From: CAZGCA01 sp964524145
GTDB taxonomy: Bacteria > Hydrogenedentota > CAZGCA01
Reading direction: 5' to 3'
Assembly: GCA_964524145.1 (NCBI GenBank)
Contig: CAZGCA010000067.1
Coordinates: 1-33,409 of the forward strand
Length of the DNA stretch: 33,409 bases
Part shown: one piece after another, positions 8,333-15,971 of the stretch
How positions within the stretch are numbered: the first letter of the stretch is position 1
Layout: each line of letters begins with the position of its first letter
Program-made: the position numbers and the translations under genes
The notes under the pieces: model-generated
Told to the model about the DNA's origin: nothing
Databases searched by the model: none
Seen by the model: the letters and a program-made list of their open reading frames with translations, nothing else

Positions 8333-10180
8333 ATGGAGGGAGTTACGCAAGACGCAGTACAAGGACTCGCCGGGATAGACATCACTATCGTCCTGATGTA
8401 CATGGCCGGCGTGTTCGTTCTCGGCACGTTCTTCGGCAAGTACGTCAAGTCAGCGGGTGACTTTTTCCAGGCGAGTCGCGCGCTGCCGTTCTGGGCGATC
8501 GGCATGTCGATCGTCGTAAGCGACATCGGGGCAATGGATTTCGTTGCTGTCGCGGGCAGTGCGTATACGGACGGCATCGCCGTGGCCAATTTCGATTGGA
8601 TAGGTTCGATGCCGGCGATGGTCTTCGCCGCCTTTATTTTCATACCGTATTATTGGCGTTCCGGGGTGTACACCATTCCCGAGTTTCTCGGCAGGCGTTA
8701 CAACGCTGCTGTGCAAGTCATCCACGCAATGATCTGGGGCATTTTCCTGCTTACGATGCTGTCCCTGATGCTCTGGGTGACGGGCGACCAGTTGATGAAC
8801 ACGATTTTGGGCTGGGACCCTAACGTAGTAATCTGGCTGATGGTGTTTATTACGGGCGTGTACACGTTCTCGGGCGGTCTGTCAGCGGTCGTCATGGTGG
8901 ATGTTGTCCAGCTGATCATTATGTTTGTGGGCGGCATAGCATTGCTCGTTCTGAGCATGTGGCAAGTCGGCGGCCTTGGTCAGTTGCAGGAAACGGTGGC
9001 AAACACTCAGCCGAGAATGGTCGTCGCGTTTGAAACCGAAGAGCGGATCAGCGATGACGCGTTACATGATTCGATAACAGAAGCCGGGTTCAACGTTCTC
9101 GGTGTTACGCGTGTCGTTGACAAGAAGACTGACAATCCCAATCGGTTCTTCGTCCAGCTCGAGTCCGTCGAGATACCGGAAACGCAGGCCGAAGACGTGG
9201 CGAAAGTCAGAACAAAGGCAAAGGGACTACTGACGGAAGCGTTTGCGGAGCTCAGCGGGGACAGCGAACAAGTAGATATGAATCTTCGCACGTATGAGAG
9301 CCACTTCGAGATTCTGTTGCCCCACGATACCGATAAGCCCTATCCCTGGACCGGTATCGTGTTTGGGTTGGGTATCGTACTGGCGATTGCCTATATGAGC
9401 GGCAACCAGGCTATTGTGCAGCGGACTCTCGGCGCACGGTCGGAATGGGATGCCAAAGGCGGCATGCTCTTCGGCGGCTTCCTCAAATCGTTTATCCCGC
9501 TCATGGTCGCCGTACCGGGCCTGTGCGCGGTCGCGTTGATACCCAATCTCGCAGACGGGGACCGTGCCGTGCCGGCGATGATCCGGTTGCTTCTGCCGCC
9601 GGGGTTGAAAGGCCTGATGTTTGTGGCGCTGTTTGCGGCCTTGATGTCGAGTGTGGACTCGAACTTGAACTCTTCTTCCACCATCTGGACGACGGACATC
9701 TACGGCCGGTTCTTCCAACTCATAACAGGCCGGCGGCTTAGCGAGCGGCACGCACTGAGAGTGGGACGCATATTCACCGTTGCGTTTATTGTCCTGGCCG
9801 GACTGCTGGCGCCCGTCGTGGGGCGGGCCGAGGGCCTTTACGTCTTCATTCAGACAGCGCTGTCCATGTTCCAGGGCCCGACCCTGGCCATACTGCTGCT
9901 CGGCATCGTGTGGCGCAGGGCAACGCGCTGGGGCGGTCTCGCCGGGTTGGTACTCGGAGTCATCTTCACCACCGTACTCAACAATGTCGAAGGACTGTTT
10001 CCATCCGACGACCCGTTCCTGTTTGTCGCGTGGTGGTCATTCGTGTTCTCGTGCGTCGTCACAGTCGTGGTCAGCCTGCTCACGCCGCCGGAGCCCGATG
10101 AGAAGATTCGCGGATTGGTTTGGGGCCAAGTCATGAAAGACGGCGAGATCCAGCGGGTGTTGCATGAAAGGGTATCGTGA
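8333..10180 (+). CDS. Sodium:solute symporter family transporter with large inserted segment
   Basis: A 615-residue polytopic membrane protein of the SSS (LeuT-fold) family. Typical elements are the early FFQASRALPFWAIGMSI segment, the GVYTIPEFLGRRY block after the third helix, and the NQAIVQRTLGAR signature. It takes up an unknown solute with sodium; SSS substrates include sugars, amino acids, vitamins and carboxylates. Unusually, residues about 221-335, between a helix ending LLVLSMW and one starting TGIVFGLGIVLA, form a charged soluble segment of about 115 residues with alternating beta and helix patterns (for example EAGFNVLGVTRVV and RFFVQLE). The start at 8333 follows GAGGAG; an upstream in-frame ATG at 8240 lies inside the promoter. 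The next gene overlaps its stop by one base, making it the head of a four-gene operon. Confidence 0.9.
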   Translation: MEGVTQDAVQGLAGIDITIVLMYMAGVFVLGTFFGKYVKSAGDFFQASRALPFWAIGMSIVVSDIGAMDFVAVAGSAYTDGIAVANFDWIGSMPAMVFAAFIFIPYYWRSGVYTIPEFLGRRYNAAVQVIHAMIWGIFLLTMLSLMLWVTGDQLMNTILGWDPNVVIWLMVFITGVYTFSGGLSAVVMVDVVQLIIMFVGGIALLVLSMWQVGGLGQLQETVANTQPRMVVAFETEERISDDALHDSITEAGFNVLGVTRVVDKKTDNPNRFFVQLESVEIPETQAEDVAKVRTKAKGLLTEAFAELSGDSEQVDMNLRTYESHFEILLPHDTDKPYPWTGIVFGLGIVLAIAYMSGNQAIVQRTLGARSEWDAKGGMLFGGFLKSFIPLMVAVPGLCAVALIPNLADGDRAVPAMIRLLLPPGLKGLMFVALFAALMSSVDSNLNSSSTIWTTDIYGRFFQLITGRRLSERHALRVGRIFTVAFIVLAGLLAPVVGRAEGLYVFIQTALSMFQGPTLAILLLGIVWRRATRWGGLAGLVLGVIFTTVLNNVEGLFPSDDPFLFVAWWSFVFSCVVTVVVSLLTPPEPDEKIRGLVWGQVMKDGEIQRVLHERVS

Positions 10181-10419
10181 TGGAAAAGCTGCTTCATCTC
10201 GTTTTTGACCCGATCAACAACGTCTTGACGGGCGTTTACATGCCGTGGGCGCGGATTGTCGCCGTGGGCTTTTTCATAGGCACCATGGTGTGGGTTTTTG
10301 TGGGGTTGAAGCGCGCGTATGTCAACGTAGAGGCGCCGAGCAAGAAGATCTGGCATGACCTGCGGTTCTGGACCGTTGTCTCGATGCTGCCTCATGTGAT
10401 TGTGTACATCTATTTCTAG
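10180..10419 (+). CDS. Small membrane protein, symporter operon
   Basis: A 79-residue protein with two hydrophobic segments, about 23-44 (WARIVAVGFFIGTMVWVFVG) and 64-78 (VVSMLPHVIVYIYF), joined by a basic loop. I do not recognise a family. Its ATG shares one base with the symporter stop (TGATG), so it is translated with the transporter. Small membrane subunits encoded directly behind SSS genes are known in other lineages (for example DUF4212- or YhdT-type partners of acetate and pantothenate symporters), though I see no sequence match to those. I infer an accessory subunit. Confidence 0.65.
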   Translation: MEKLLHLVFDPINNVLTGVYMPWARIVAVGFFIGTMVWVFVGLKRAYVNVEAPSKKIWHDLRFWTVVSMLPHVIVYIYF

Positions 10420-10457
10420 CGAACGCAGGCGGGCCTGCCTCGAACGGGAGATCAGTA

Positions 10458-10700
10458 GTGACCGGCGAAAACGAACAGCAAAACCAAGAGCCACACATTC
10501 ATCACACCAAACGTGACGCCGAAACGCTAACGGCCCTCGGACTCTTTATCAGTTTCCTTTCGGTTCTGGTGCTGATCGGCACGTTTTGGGCAGACAGTGT
10601 TCGGGCAATGGTGGTAAATGCTGTGGCGGGCGCGGTGCTGCTCGGCATCGGTGTCGGGATGATCGTGTGGGGACGGATAACCGCCAAGAAGGTATCGTAG
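10458..10700 (+). CDS. Small two-helix membrane protein, symporter operon
   Basis: An 80-residue protein: a hydrophilic His/Gln/Glu-rich N-terminus (about 1-23) then two membrane helices (about 27-44 and 51-71) with a short connecting loop and a basic C-terminus (ITAKKVS). It starts with GTG; CGGGAG lies seven bases upstream and supports this start. No family is recognised. It is 38 bases behind the previous small gene and on the same strand, so probably a second accessory component of the symporter or an independent small membrane protein of the operon. Confidence 0.6.
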   Translation: MTGENEQQNQEPHIHHTKRDAETLTALGLFISFLSVLVLIGTFWADSVRAMVVNAVAGAVLLGIGVGMIVWGRITAKKVS

Positions 10701-10719
10701 TTGCCCGGGCAACCCGGCA

Positions 10720-11298
10720 ATGAAGTACATCGAGCCGCGTATAGACCACAACGCAGCGTTAAGGACCTTTGAACGACGCCGTCTCGCGAACCTGTGGGGA
10801 CTCCTGGGACGACATTATTCCACACGAAGCAATGCAGGCAGCCGCGACCGCCGGCTCCCCTTTGCAGAGCTGGCCTGGCTGCCGTACTACATTATCCCCA
10901 TCAAGGTCAGCTCGTCTCGCGGGGAAAGCCAGATAACCGTTTCCGTTGAAGCCTACTCGGGAGCGTTCGCCATCTTTCAAATGCACGCCGATATCGTCGA
11001 CGGCGAGGTCGATGGCGAGACGTTTCCGCCCAGGCTGACCGAGGAGGAAGCCGGTCGGATTGGCCAGAAAGAGCTGCTCGCCACCATCATGCGGCAGCGC
11101 AGCCGCGGCCAGAAGCCTGTTCCAGGGGCGGTCATCAGTGTGGACGTGCTTCACTATCCGTTCTGGGTATACTACTATGAACGGCGCCTGGGGTTCCTGG
11201 ACATCAAGGTTCTTGACGCAGCTACGGGTTCGAAACCGGGCGGGAAGACAAGAGTCGCGCTTATCGAGGCGTTCTCAGCAGCGTCACGCGGCACCTAG
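10720..11298 (+). CDS. Soluble protein of unknown function, symporter operon
   Basis: A 192-residue protein with no signal peptide or membrane helix. Two similar blocks can be seen: ELAWLPYYIIPIKV followed by a predicted strand-rich stretch with Gly turn (about 49-80), and VLHYPFWVYYYERRLGFLDI followed by KVLDAATG (about 144-172). Both have the pattern 'x-x-P-(Y/F)-W/Y-hydrophobic strand ... D/E-A-x-(T/S)-G', suggesting an internal duplication of a small beta-rich unit. A charged helical stretch with TEEEAGRIGQKELLATIM lies between them. It starts 19 bases after the previous gene, but no Shine-Dalgarno is visible (the upstream bases are CCCGGGCAACCCGGCA). Function unknown; co-transcription with the transporter is likely. 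Confidence 0.6.
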   Translation: MKYIEPRIDHNAALRTFERRRLANLWGLLGRHYSTRSNAGSRDRRLPFAELAWLPYYIIPIKVSSSRGESQITVSVEAYSGAFAIFQMHADIVDGEVDGETFPPRLTEEEAGRIGQKELLATIMRQRSRGQKPVPGAVISVDVLHYPFWVYYYERRLGFLDIKVLDAATGSKPGGKTRVALIEAFSAASRGT

Positions 11299-11316
11299 CT
11301 CTCCTCGTTCTTCCGC

Positions 11317-11349
11317 ACTGCCGCAAGATCCCAGATGGCAGTTCCTTTT
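11317..11349 (+). terminator. Possible intrinsic terminator of the symporter operon
   Basis: ACTGCC (11317-11322) and GGCAGT (11337-11342) form a 6-bp stem with a 14-base loop, followed by TCCTTTT. It lies between the convergent stops at 11298 and 11365. The stem is short, so the call is weak. Confidence 0.35.
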
Positions 11350-11364
11350 CGTCCCGGAGCGATC

Positions 11365-13110
11365 TCAGCCGTCAGCCCCGTCGTTTCTGAGATAGAAGTG
11401 AGTATCGCCGATCGCGTCGACCTCAGTGTAATGCGTCCTTACATAGTCGAGAAGCGGACCGATTCGTTCTTCGAGTGGCACGTCGATGTACTTCTCGACA
11501 GACTTGTCATCGACATAGACCGCTAGCCGCGGCGGGTTCTTCTCGAGATCCTCGAGCGCCTCCGAGACGTACGCCGGTCTAAACTCCGTGAACATCGCTG
11601 TGCTGAACCGTGTCGGTGGAGGCCGGTCGGAAAGAAAATGCAGCACGCCCTCGTGAGGAAGTAAAAAGACAGGTTCCCCTGGCTTCGTGTGTGCCGTTAT
11701 GTACTCGACCACGCTCTTTATCTGCTTCGACTGGTTTTCCGGTACAAGAATTCCCGCGCGATCGAGATCGAGCGGCACACAACGCAGTCGTGGCGGAAGC
11801 GGCGCCACCCGGTAGTTCTGTAAAAGGGTGACAGCCTTCCTCTTGCGAACGGTGTATTGGGTCACCCACAGAAGCGAGCCCGTCAATGCAAGCAGCGCTA
11901 CTGCCAGCAAGGCCGCCGCGCGACGGGAACGAGTTTCGGGCTGGGTGATCAGTCGCCGGGCACAAGACCTCATCCACTCGTACAGACGTTCCCAGAGACC
12001 GGTGAGCACAATAACAGCCGGCGGTACCGCCCAGAAGAGCTGAATGCCTTCCAATCGCGTGAACGCGGTGTGGAACAGAGGTATGCCTACCGCCATCGCC
12101 ATCGCAAGGCACGAATCGCGGACGTCTAGTTCGTGATGCCGTCTCCATCTTGCCACGAAATAGCAGATCGCGCATCCGTAACCGGCAAGCATGACGTACA
12201 CCAGACAGGCTCGTGTGAGGGCAAAAGTGCGCCACGCCAACAAAGACAAGGAAGCCGGCGGCAGCTGGAACACTCCTCCCATCGGGTAGTGCTTGGCCAC
12301 CAGGAACGGTACGTCGTAGAAGCTTGTCTGCAGGTACGGTATAAGCGCTCCTTTCATCACGAGCCAGACCACCAGTACCACTAGCGGCACCGCAAAGCCC
12401 GCTCCATACAACAAGGTTGTCCTCAGCAGGTGCGACAGCTGCAAACGACCGTTCCGGACCGCTGCTATCGTAAGACCAACTGCGCCGGTTACTATCGCCA
12501 GGTACAACATATCGGGAGCCACTGCGATAAATAGCGCACTCAGAAAGCCCGCCAGACAAACCAACCAGGCCCGTTTTCTGTCGCGAAAGTACGCACAGAA
12601 ACACAGCACGCCCAGCAGAGGACCGCAGAAGCGGACCCCACCGTAACGGGCATACCATGGCGTAGCTTCGCTGACGAAGGCTATCATCCATCCGCCCAGA
12701 AACGCGAACGCGCTCCTCCTCACGGCAAACAGCAGCAAGACGTAGCTAAGCAGCAGCACCGCTATGTTTCCCGCGAGGAACGTCGCGCGATACGTGGCGA
12801 TAGTGACGCCGAACAGCTTCATGCATAACGCCACACCGCGGATGAGAATGGGGCCGTAGAACGTGTACGCCTCGCTGTACAGCGTTTTGCCATCCAGCAC
12901 GGCTTCCACTGAACCCAAATAATTCCCCTCATCGAAAGAGAGAATAGGTCCTTCTTTGTAGCGAGGCGAATATATGACCAGAACGATGATGGCTGGAATA
13001 AGGACACACTTCAGAAACACCCCGGCAATCCCGCCCACGCGGCTGCGGATTGCTCTTGTTCCCGACTTGATACCTTCCCGTTGAGCGTCCCGGAGATCTT
13101 CTTTTTCCAT
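11365..13110 (-). CDS. Polytopic membrane glycosyltransferase-like protein (GT39/ArnT/PMT style)
   Basis: A 581-residue protein with about ten to twelve membrane helices and a C-terminal soluble domain (from about 440). The first helix (about 30-47) is followed by a loop with SFDEGNYLGSVEAVLDGK, resembling the acidic loop-1 motif in which Asp/Glu act in GT-C fold enzymes, then YTFYGPI, also typical of this fold. Such proteins transfer sugars from polyprenyl-phosphate donors on the outer face of the inner membrane. The soluble end (with HTKPGEPVFLLP) looks like the domain found in many PMT_2-like proteins. The start at 13110 is preferred over an in-frame TTG at 13200, whose Shine-Dalgarno spacing is too short. 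A promoter with consensus -10 lies about 150 bases upstream. Acceptor and donor are unknown. Confidence 0.75.
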   Translation of the reverse strand: MEKEDLRDAQREGIKSGTRAIRSRVGGIAGVFLKCVLIPAIIVLVIYSPRYKEGPILSFDEGNYLGSVEAVLDGKTLYSEAYTFYGPILIRGVALCMKLFGVTIATYRATFLAGNIAVLLLSYVLLLFAVRRSAFAFLGGWMIAFVSEATPWYARYGGVRFCGPLLGVLCFCAYFRDRKRAWLVCLAGFLSALFIAVAPDMLYLAIVTGAVGLTIAAVRNGRLQLSHLLRTTLLYGAGFAVPLVVLVVWLVMKGALIPYLQTSFYDVPFLVAKHYPMGGVFQLPPASLSLLAWRTFALTRACLVYVMLAGYGCAICYFVARWRRHHELDVRDSCLAMAMAVGIPLFHTAFTRLEGIQLFWAVPPAVIVLTGLWERLYEWMRSCARRLITQPETRSRRAAALLAVALLALTGSLLWVTQYTVRKRKAVTLLQNYRVAPLPPRLRCVPLDLDRAGILVPENQSKQIKSVVEYITAHTKPGEPVFLLPHEGVLHFLSDRPPPTRFSTAMFTEFRPAYVSEALEDLEKNPPRLAVYVDDKSVEKYIDVPLEERIGPLLDYVRTHYTEVDAIGDTHFYLRNDGADG

Positions 13111-13257
13111 ACTCTCAGAGTGCGAGACGGTTTCTTTCGGCCCCGCCCGGCGCAATCGAAGAAGTCTGTCCTCGTTGCGAAACGAGCACGGCTGGGGCAA
13201 ATCCCTCGACCGTCTACCCCCGCTGTCACGATTGTTTTCCCGATGAAAGTGCTTCGA

Positions 13258-13286
13258 ATTATATCAGACTAGCTGTATCCCTGCAA
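13258..13286 (-). promoter_or_regulatory. Sigma70-type promoter of the glycosyltransferase-like gene
   Basis: Read on the minus strand: TTGCAG (13286-13281), 17-bp spacer, perfect TATAAT (13263-13258). The transcript would have a leader of about 140 nt containing a 6-bp hairpin CTCGTT/AACGAG (13171-13186). Confidence 0.65.
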
Positions 13287-13311
13287 ATCGCCAACATGGT
13301 TCCGGCAGGGC

Positions 13312-13348
13312 TTGACGCGGCCCTTGGAATGATGCTACCTTGCGGTAG
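13312..13348 (+). promoter_or_regulatory. Probable promoter and small palindrome upstream of the oxidoreductase
   Basis: TTGACG (13312-13317), 18-bp spacer, TACCTT (13336-13341). The -10 lies inside the palindrome CTACC-TTGC-GGTAG (13335-13348), a possible operator. The -35 elements of this and the divergent promoter are 25 bp apart. Confidence 0.4.
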
Positions 13349-13396
13349 AAAACGATTCCGAACTGGCGCCAGTATACGTTGCAGGAGGAGGCAGAG

Positions 13397-14446
13397 ATGT
13401 CGAGGTTAAGGATAGGGTTTGTGGGTTGCGGCGGTATCGCGCTCCAGCACCTGCGCGACCTTATAGCGGTGCCGGAGGCGCGTGTGGTGGCAGCGTGCGA
13501 CCCTGACGGTCAGACTCGCGAGCGTTTCAGCACGCTGAACCATCCGGCGATCGAGGAGGCCGCCGCAAGAGACGAATCAATTCGAGCGCTTATCGAGGAG
13601 GGACGAAAGGTTGCCGGGTCGGTCGAGATGTTCGAGTCTCTCGACGAGATGCTTGCGAAAGTCGACCTGGACGCTGCCCTCATTCTCACTCCTCACACCC
13701 TGCATTACGAGCAAATCAAACGGTGTCTCGAACAAGACCTGCACGTGCTCTCGGAAAAGCCCATGGTCTGTCGATCGAAACACGCCCGCGAGCTTATCGC
13801 AACGGCCAGGAAGCTCAACCGTGTGCTTGCAGTGTCCTACCAACGGCATTTCTCACCCGTCTACAGGTACATGAAAGAGGTGATCGACGCGGGCGAGCTG
13901 GGCGAAGTCCACTACGTTTCGGCGCTCCTGTGCCAGAACTGGTACGGAGCGGTCCTGGGCACGTGGCGCATGGACCCGAACCTCGCCGGCGGCGGCGAGC
14001 TGATGGATTCAGGGAGCCACGTACTCGACATCATCTTGTGGACGACGGGCCTGAGGCCCGTGGAAGTCTTCGCGCGCATGGAGTGTTTCGACCAACTCGT
14101 GGACGTCAACACTGCACTCTCGCTCAAGTTCCATAACGGAGCGATAGGCGACATCGCCATCATTGGAAACACGTCCATACCGTTCGGCGAAGACCTGACG
14201 ATAACCGGCAGCAGAGGCTCATTCATCTACAGGCAGGGCGAGTTCGTTCATCTGGCGACGAGCGGCAAGGAGGTCGATTTGCTGCTGCCTGAACAGACGT
14301 CGAGTCCTGCCGAGAACTTCGTCGAGTCCGTGATGTTGGAGACGAAGCTCGAGATAGAACCGGAGACGGCAGTCTGGGTTGCGCTCATCACCGAGGAAGC
14401 GTACCGCTCGGTCAAGACGGGCTCGCCGATCACATTGCTCGAGTAG
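13397..14446 (+). CDS. Gfo/Idh/MocA family NAD(P)-dependent oxidoreductase
   Basis: A 349-residue cytosolic protein. The N-terminal Rossmann fold has the dinucleotide motif IGFVGCGGIALQH (about 5-17), and LSEKPM carries the family's catalytic EKP motif (lysine). The C-terminal alpha/beta domain has SYQRHFSP and the GGGELMDSGSHVLDI block with the Asp and His expected near the active site. Members oxidise or reduce a hydroxyl of sugars, inositols or related compounds. Residues about 40-78 carry a stretch longer than usual between the second strand and the 'SLDEML' helix. The start follows AGGAGG nine bases upstream, and an upstream in-frame ATG is not needed. It stands alone between a divergent and a convergent gene, so its pathway cannot be inferred. 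Confidence 0.92.
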   Translation: MSRLRIGFVGCGGIALQHLRDLIAVPEARVVAACDPDGQTRERFSTLNHPAIEEAAARDESIRALIEEGRKVAGSVEMFESLDEMLAKVDLDAALILTPHTLHYEQIKRCLEQDLHVLSEKPMVCRSKHARELIATARKLNRVLAVSYQRHFSPVYRYMKEVIDAGELGEVHYVSALLCQNWYGAVLGTWRMDPNLAGGGELMDSGSHVLDIILWTTGLRPVEVFARMECFDQLVDVNTALSLKFHNGAIGDIAIIGNTSIPFGEDLTITGSRGSFIYRQGEFVHLATSGKEVDLLLPEQTSSPAENFVESVMLETKLEIEPETAVWVALITEEAYRSVKTGSPITLLE

Positions 14447-14461
14447 ACTCGGCGCCGCGAA

Positions 14462-15763
14462 TCACGCCACGTAGTTCAGAAGCGCGTCGGCCATTCTGCC
14501 GGACGAACCGTCCGCCCATGTGAAGGCTCCGATCTGCGCGATCCTGTTCCCGCCCGCTGCCGCGAGATCGGTCTGAGCATAGTCCAGGTTCATGGACACT
14601 ATCCCGGCGCTGCTCAGCGAGAACAGTTCGGACCGCTGAGAGACGCCGTCCAGGTTGTCGTCGCGGAAAAGCAGGAGTTGTTCGTAGACCGGATCGGCGC
14701 TGTCGATTCTGCCGTCACCGTTCGAGTCGTAGCTGCGCAGTTCCTCGAACCCGTTTGCGGCGCCGTTTTGATCGCCGAACAACTCGCGACCATCGTCGAT
14801 CACCCCGTTCCCGTTCCGGTCAAAGGCCAGAAACGCGTCGCCTCCCGTGACGAACGCCGTCCTCACAGCCTGTCCCGTGCCGGCGATGTCGAAATGAACG
14901 CCCTCCTGATACGACGTGAGCTCGATACCGTCGCCGTCGAGGTCCACAACGACAGGGTCGGACGAGTGGACCTGCTCCGAGACAGAAACCCCGACCCTGG
15001 CCGAGACCGTTACCTCTAGCTCGAAGAAGAACTCGCGCGTAGCCGATGCCGTCGCTCCCCTACCCCTGCCCTGCGCGGTTGTCGCATCAAACAGCGACTG
15101 CATCTCGCCGAGAAACTGTTCGAGCGTTTCCTTGAACAGATCGAACGAGTCGCCGAAGAACTCTTCGATCAGCTCGAGGAAGCCGTTTGTCTCGCCGTCC
15201 GACAGGCCGAGGAAATCCTGGACAAGCAGCAGAAAGTCGCGGAGCATCTCCGGATCGAGGGAGTTGAGCCGTTCCACCGCTTTGTTGAAGCCCGCCAGCA
15301 CGGAGCCGGACAACGACCCGCTCGCAGAGAACCGCATGCTCACCCGCTGGCTGACAGACGTAAAAAGCGACGCCTGGCTCCGGGTTACGTTGGACGCGGT
15401 GTCGGCAACCTGCTGTTGAAACCGCACCAGTTGTGAGGTCCGGATCTCCTGTTCAAACGCGAAGCTGAGCTGGGCCCCGGCTTGCGCGGAACCCGATGGC
15501 GACTCGACCGGCACTGTCGCGCCGGCAAGAGCCGCCGTACCCGGAGTTTCGGGCTCGAGCAAGGCGGCCGATTGAGCCAACGACAGGCTCATCATGGCCG
15601 CAGCAGCTTGTCTGCTCTCGAAAGAGAGTGACAGGCTGTCCACTCCGCCCTCTGGGAACGTTGGCTGTGCCGTAGCTCCGTCCGACGTGCCGGATGGAAT
15701 GTTTGAGAATGCTTGTGCCGACTGGGGAACCCAGGCCGACATGGGAATGATTCGTGCTCCCAT
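14462..15763 (-). CDS. Protein with calcium-loop (EF-hand/RTX-adjacent type) C-terminal domain
   Basis: A 433-residue protein. The N-terminal 100 residues are Ser/Ala/Gln-rich and low complexity; residues about 100-250 are helical and rich in Phe, Leu and Glu (FLELIEEFFGDSF). From about 270 there is a set of Asp/Asn/Gly calcium loops: DLDGDGIELTS (about 274-285), DRNGNGVIDDGRELFGD (about 313-329), DSNGDGRIDSADP (about 346-358) and DDNLDGVSQRSEL (about 366-378). This succession is common in large secreted RTX-type and VCBS-associated proteins. No signal peptide is visible and no type I secretion genes are nearby. The start at 15763 has GGAGGG seven bases upstream; two earlier in-frame ATGs (15799, 15778) lack a site. 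A weak -10 (TATAGT at 15862-15857, minus) is the only promoter hint. Confidence 0.7.
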   Translation of the reverse strand: MGARIIPMSAWVPQSAQAFSNIPSGTSDGATAQPTFPEGGVDSLSLSFESRQAAAAMMSLSLAQSAALLEPETPGTAALAGATVPVESPSGSAQAGAQLSFAFEQEIRTSQLVRFQQQVADTASNVTRSQASLFTSVSQRVSMRFSASGSLSGSVLAGFNKAVERLNSLDPEMLRDFLLLVQDFLGLSDGETNGFLELIEEFFGDSFDLFKETLEQFLGEMQSLFDATTAQGRGRGATASATREFFFELEVTVSARVGVSVSEQVHSSDPVVVDLDGDGIELTSYQEGVHFDIAGTGQAVRTAFVTGGDAFLAFDRNGNGVIDDGRELFGDQNGAANGFEELRSYDSNGDGRIDSADPVYEQLLLFRDDNLDGVSQRSELFSLSSAGIVSMNLDYAQTDLAAAGGNRIAQIGAFTWADGSSGRMADALLNYVA

Positions 15764-15971
15764 TTCGAGACCCTCCATGGGCGCCCGATGATACAACACG
15801 GGCGTGCTTCATTCGTTGATACCACCACCACACCACCACACGATGCTCGTTCGCTTACTATATCGGCAGGAAACAAGAAAACTTGAGGAAGGGCCCGAGA
15901 CGGTCGCACCCGTATATGCGCCGAATATGAGCGAGCAATATGCGCTTACTTCCCTGCCCAGCGGTATGGAG

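Noticed and set aside
15825..15840. CCA/CAC-rich short repeat in the gap before the phosphoesterase end
   Set aside because: A few tandem CCA units only, too short for a repeat family or a CRISPR.
15764..15971. Search for a promoter of the calcium-loop gene
   Set aside because: Only isolated -10-like hexamers (TATAGT, TATCAT) without a matching -35, so none is listed as a feature.
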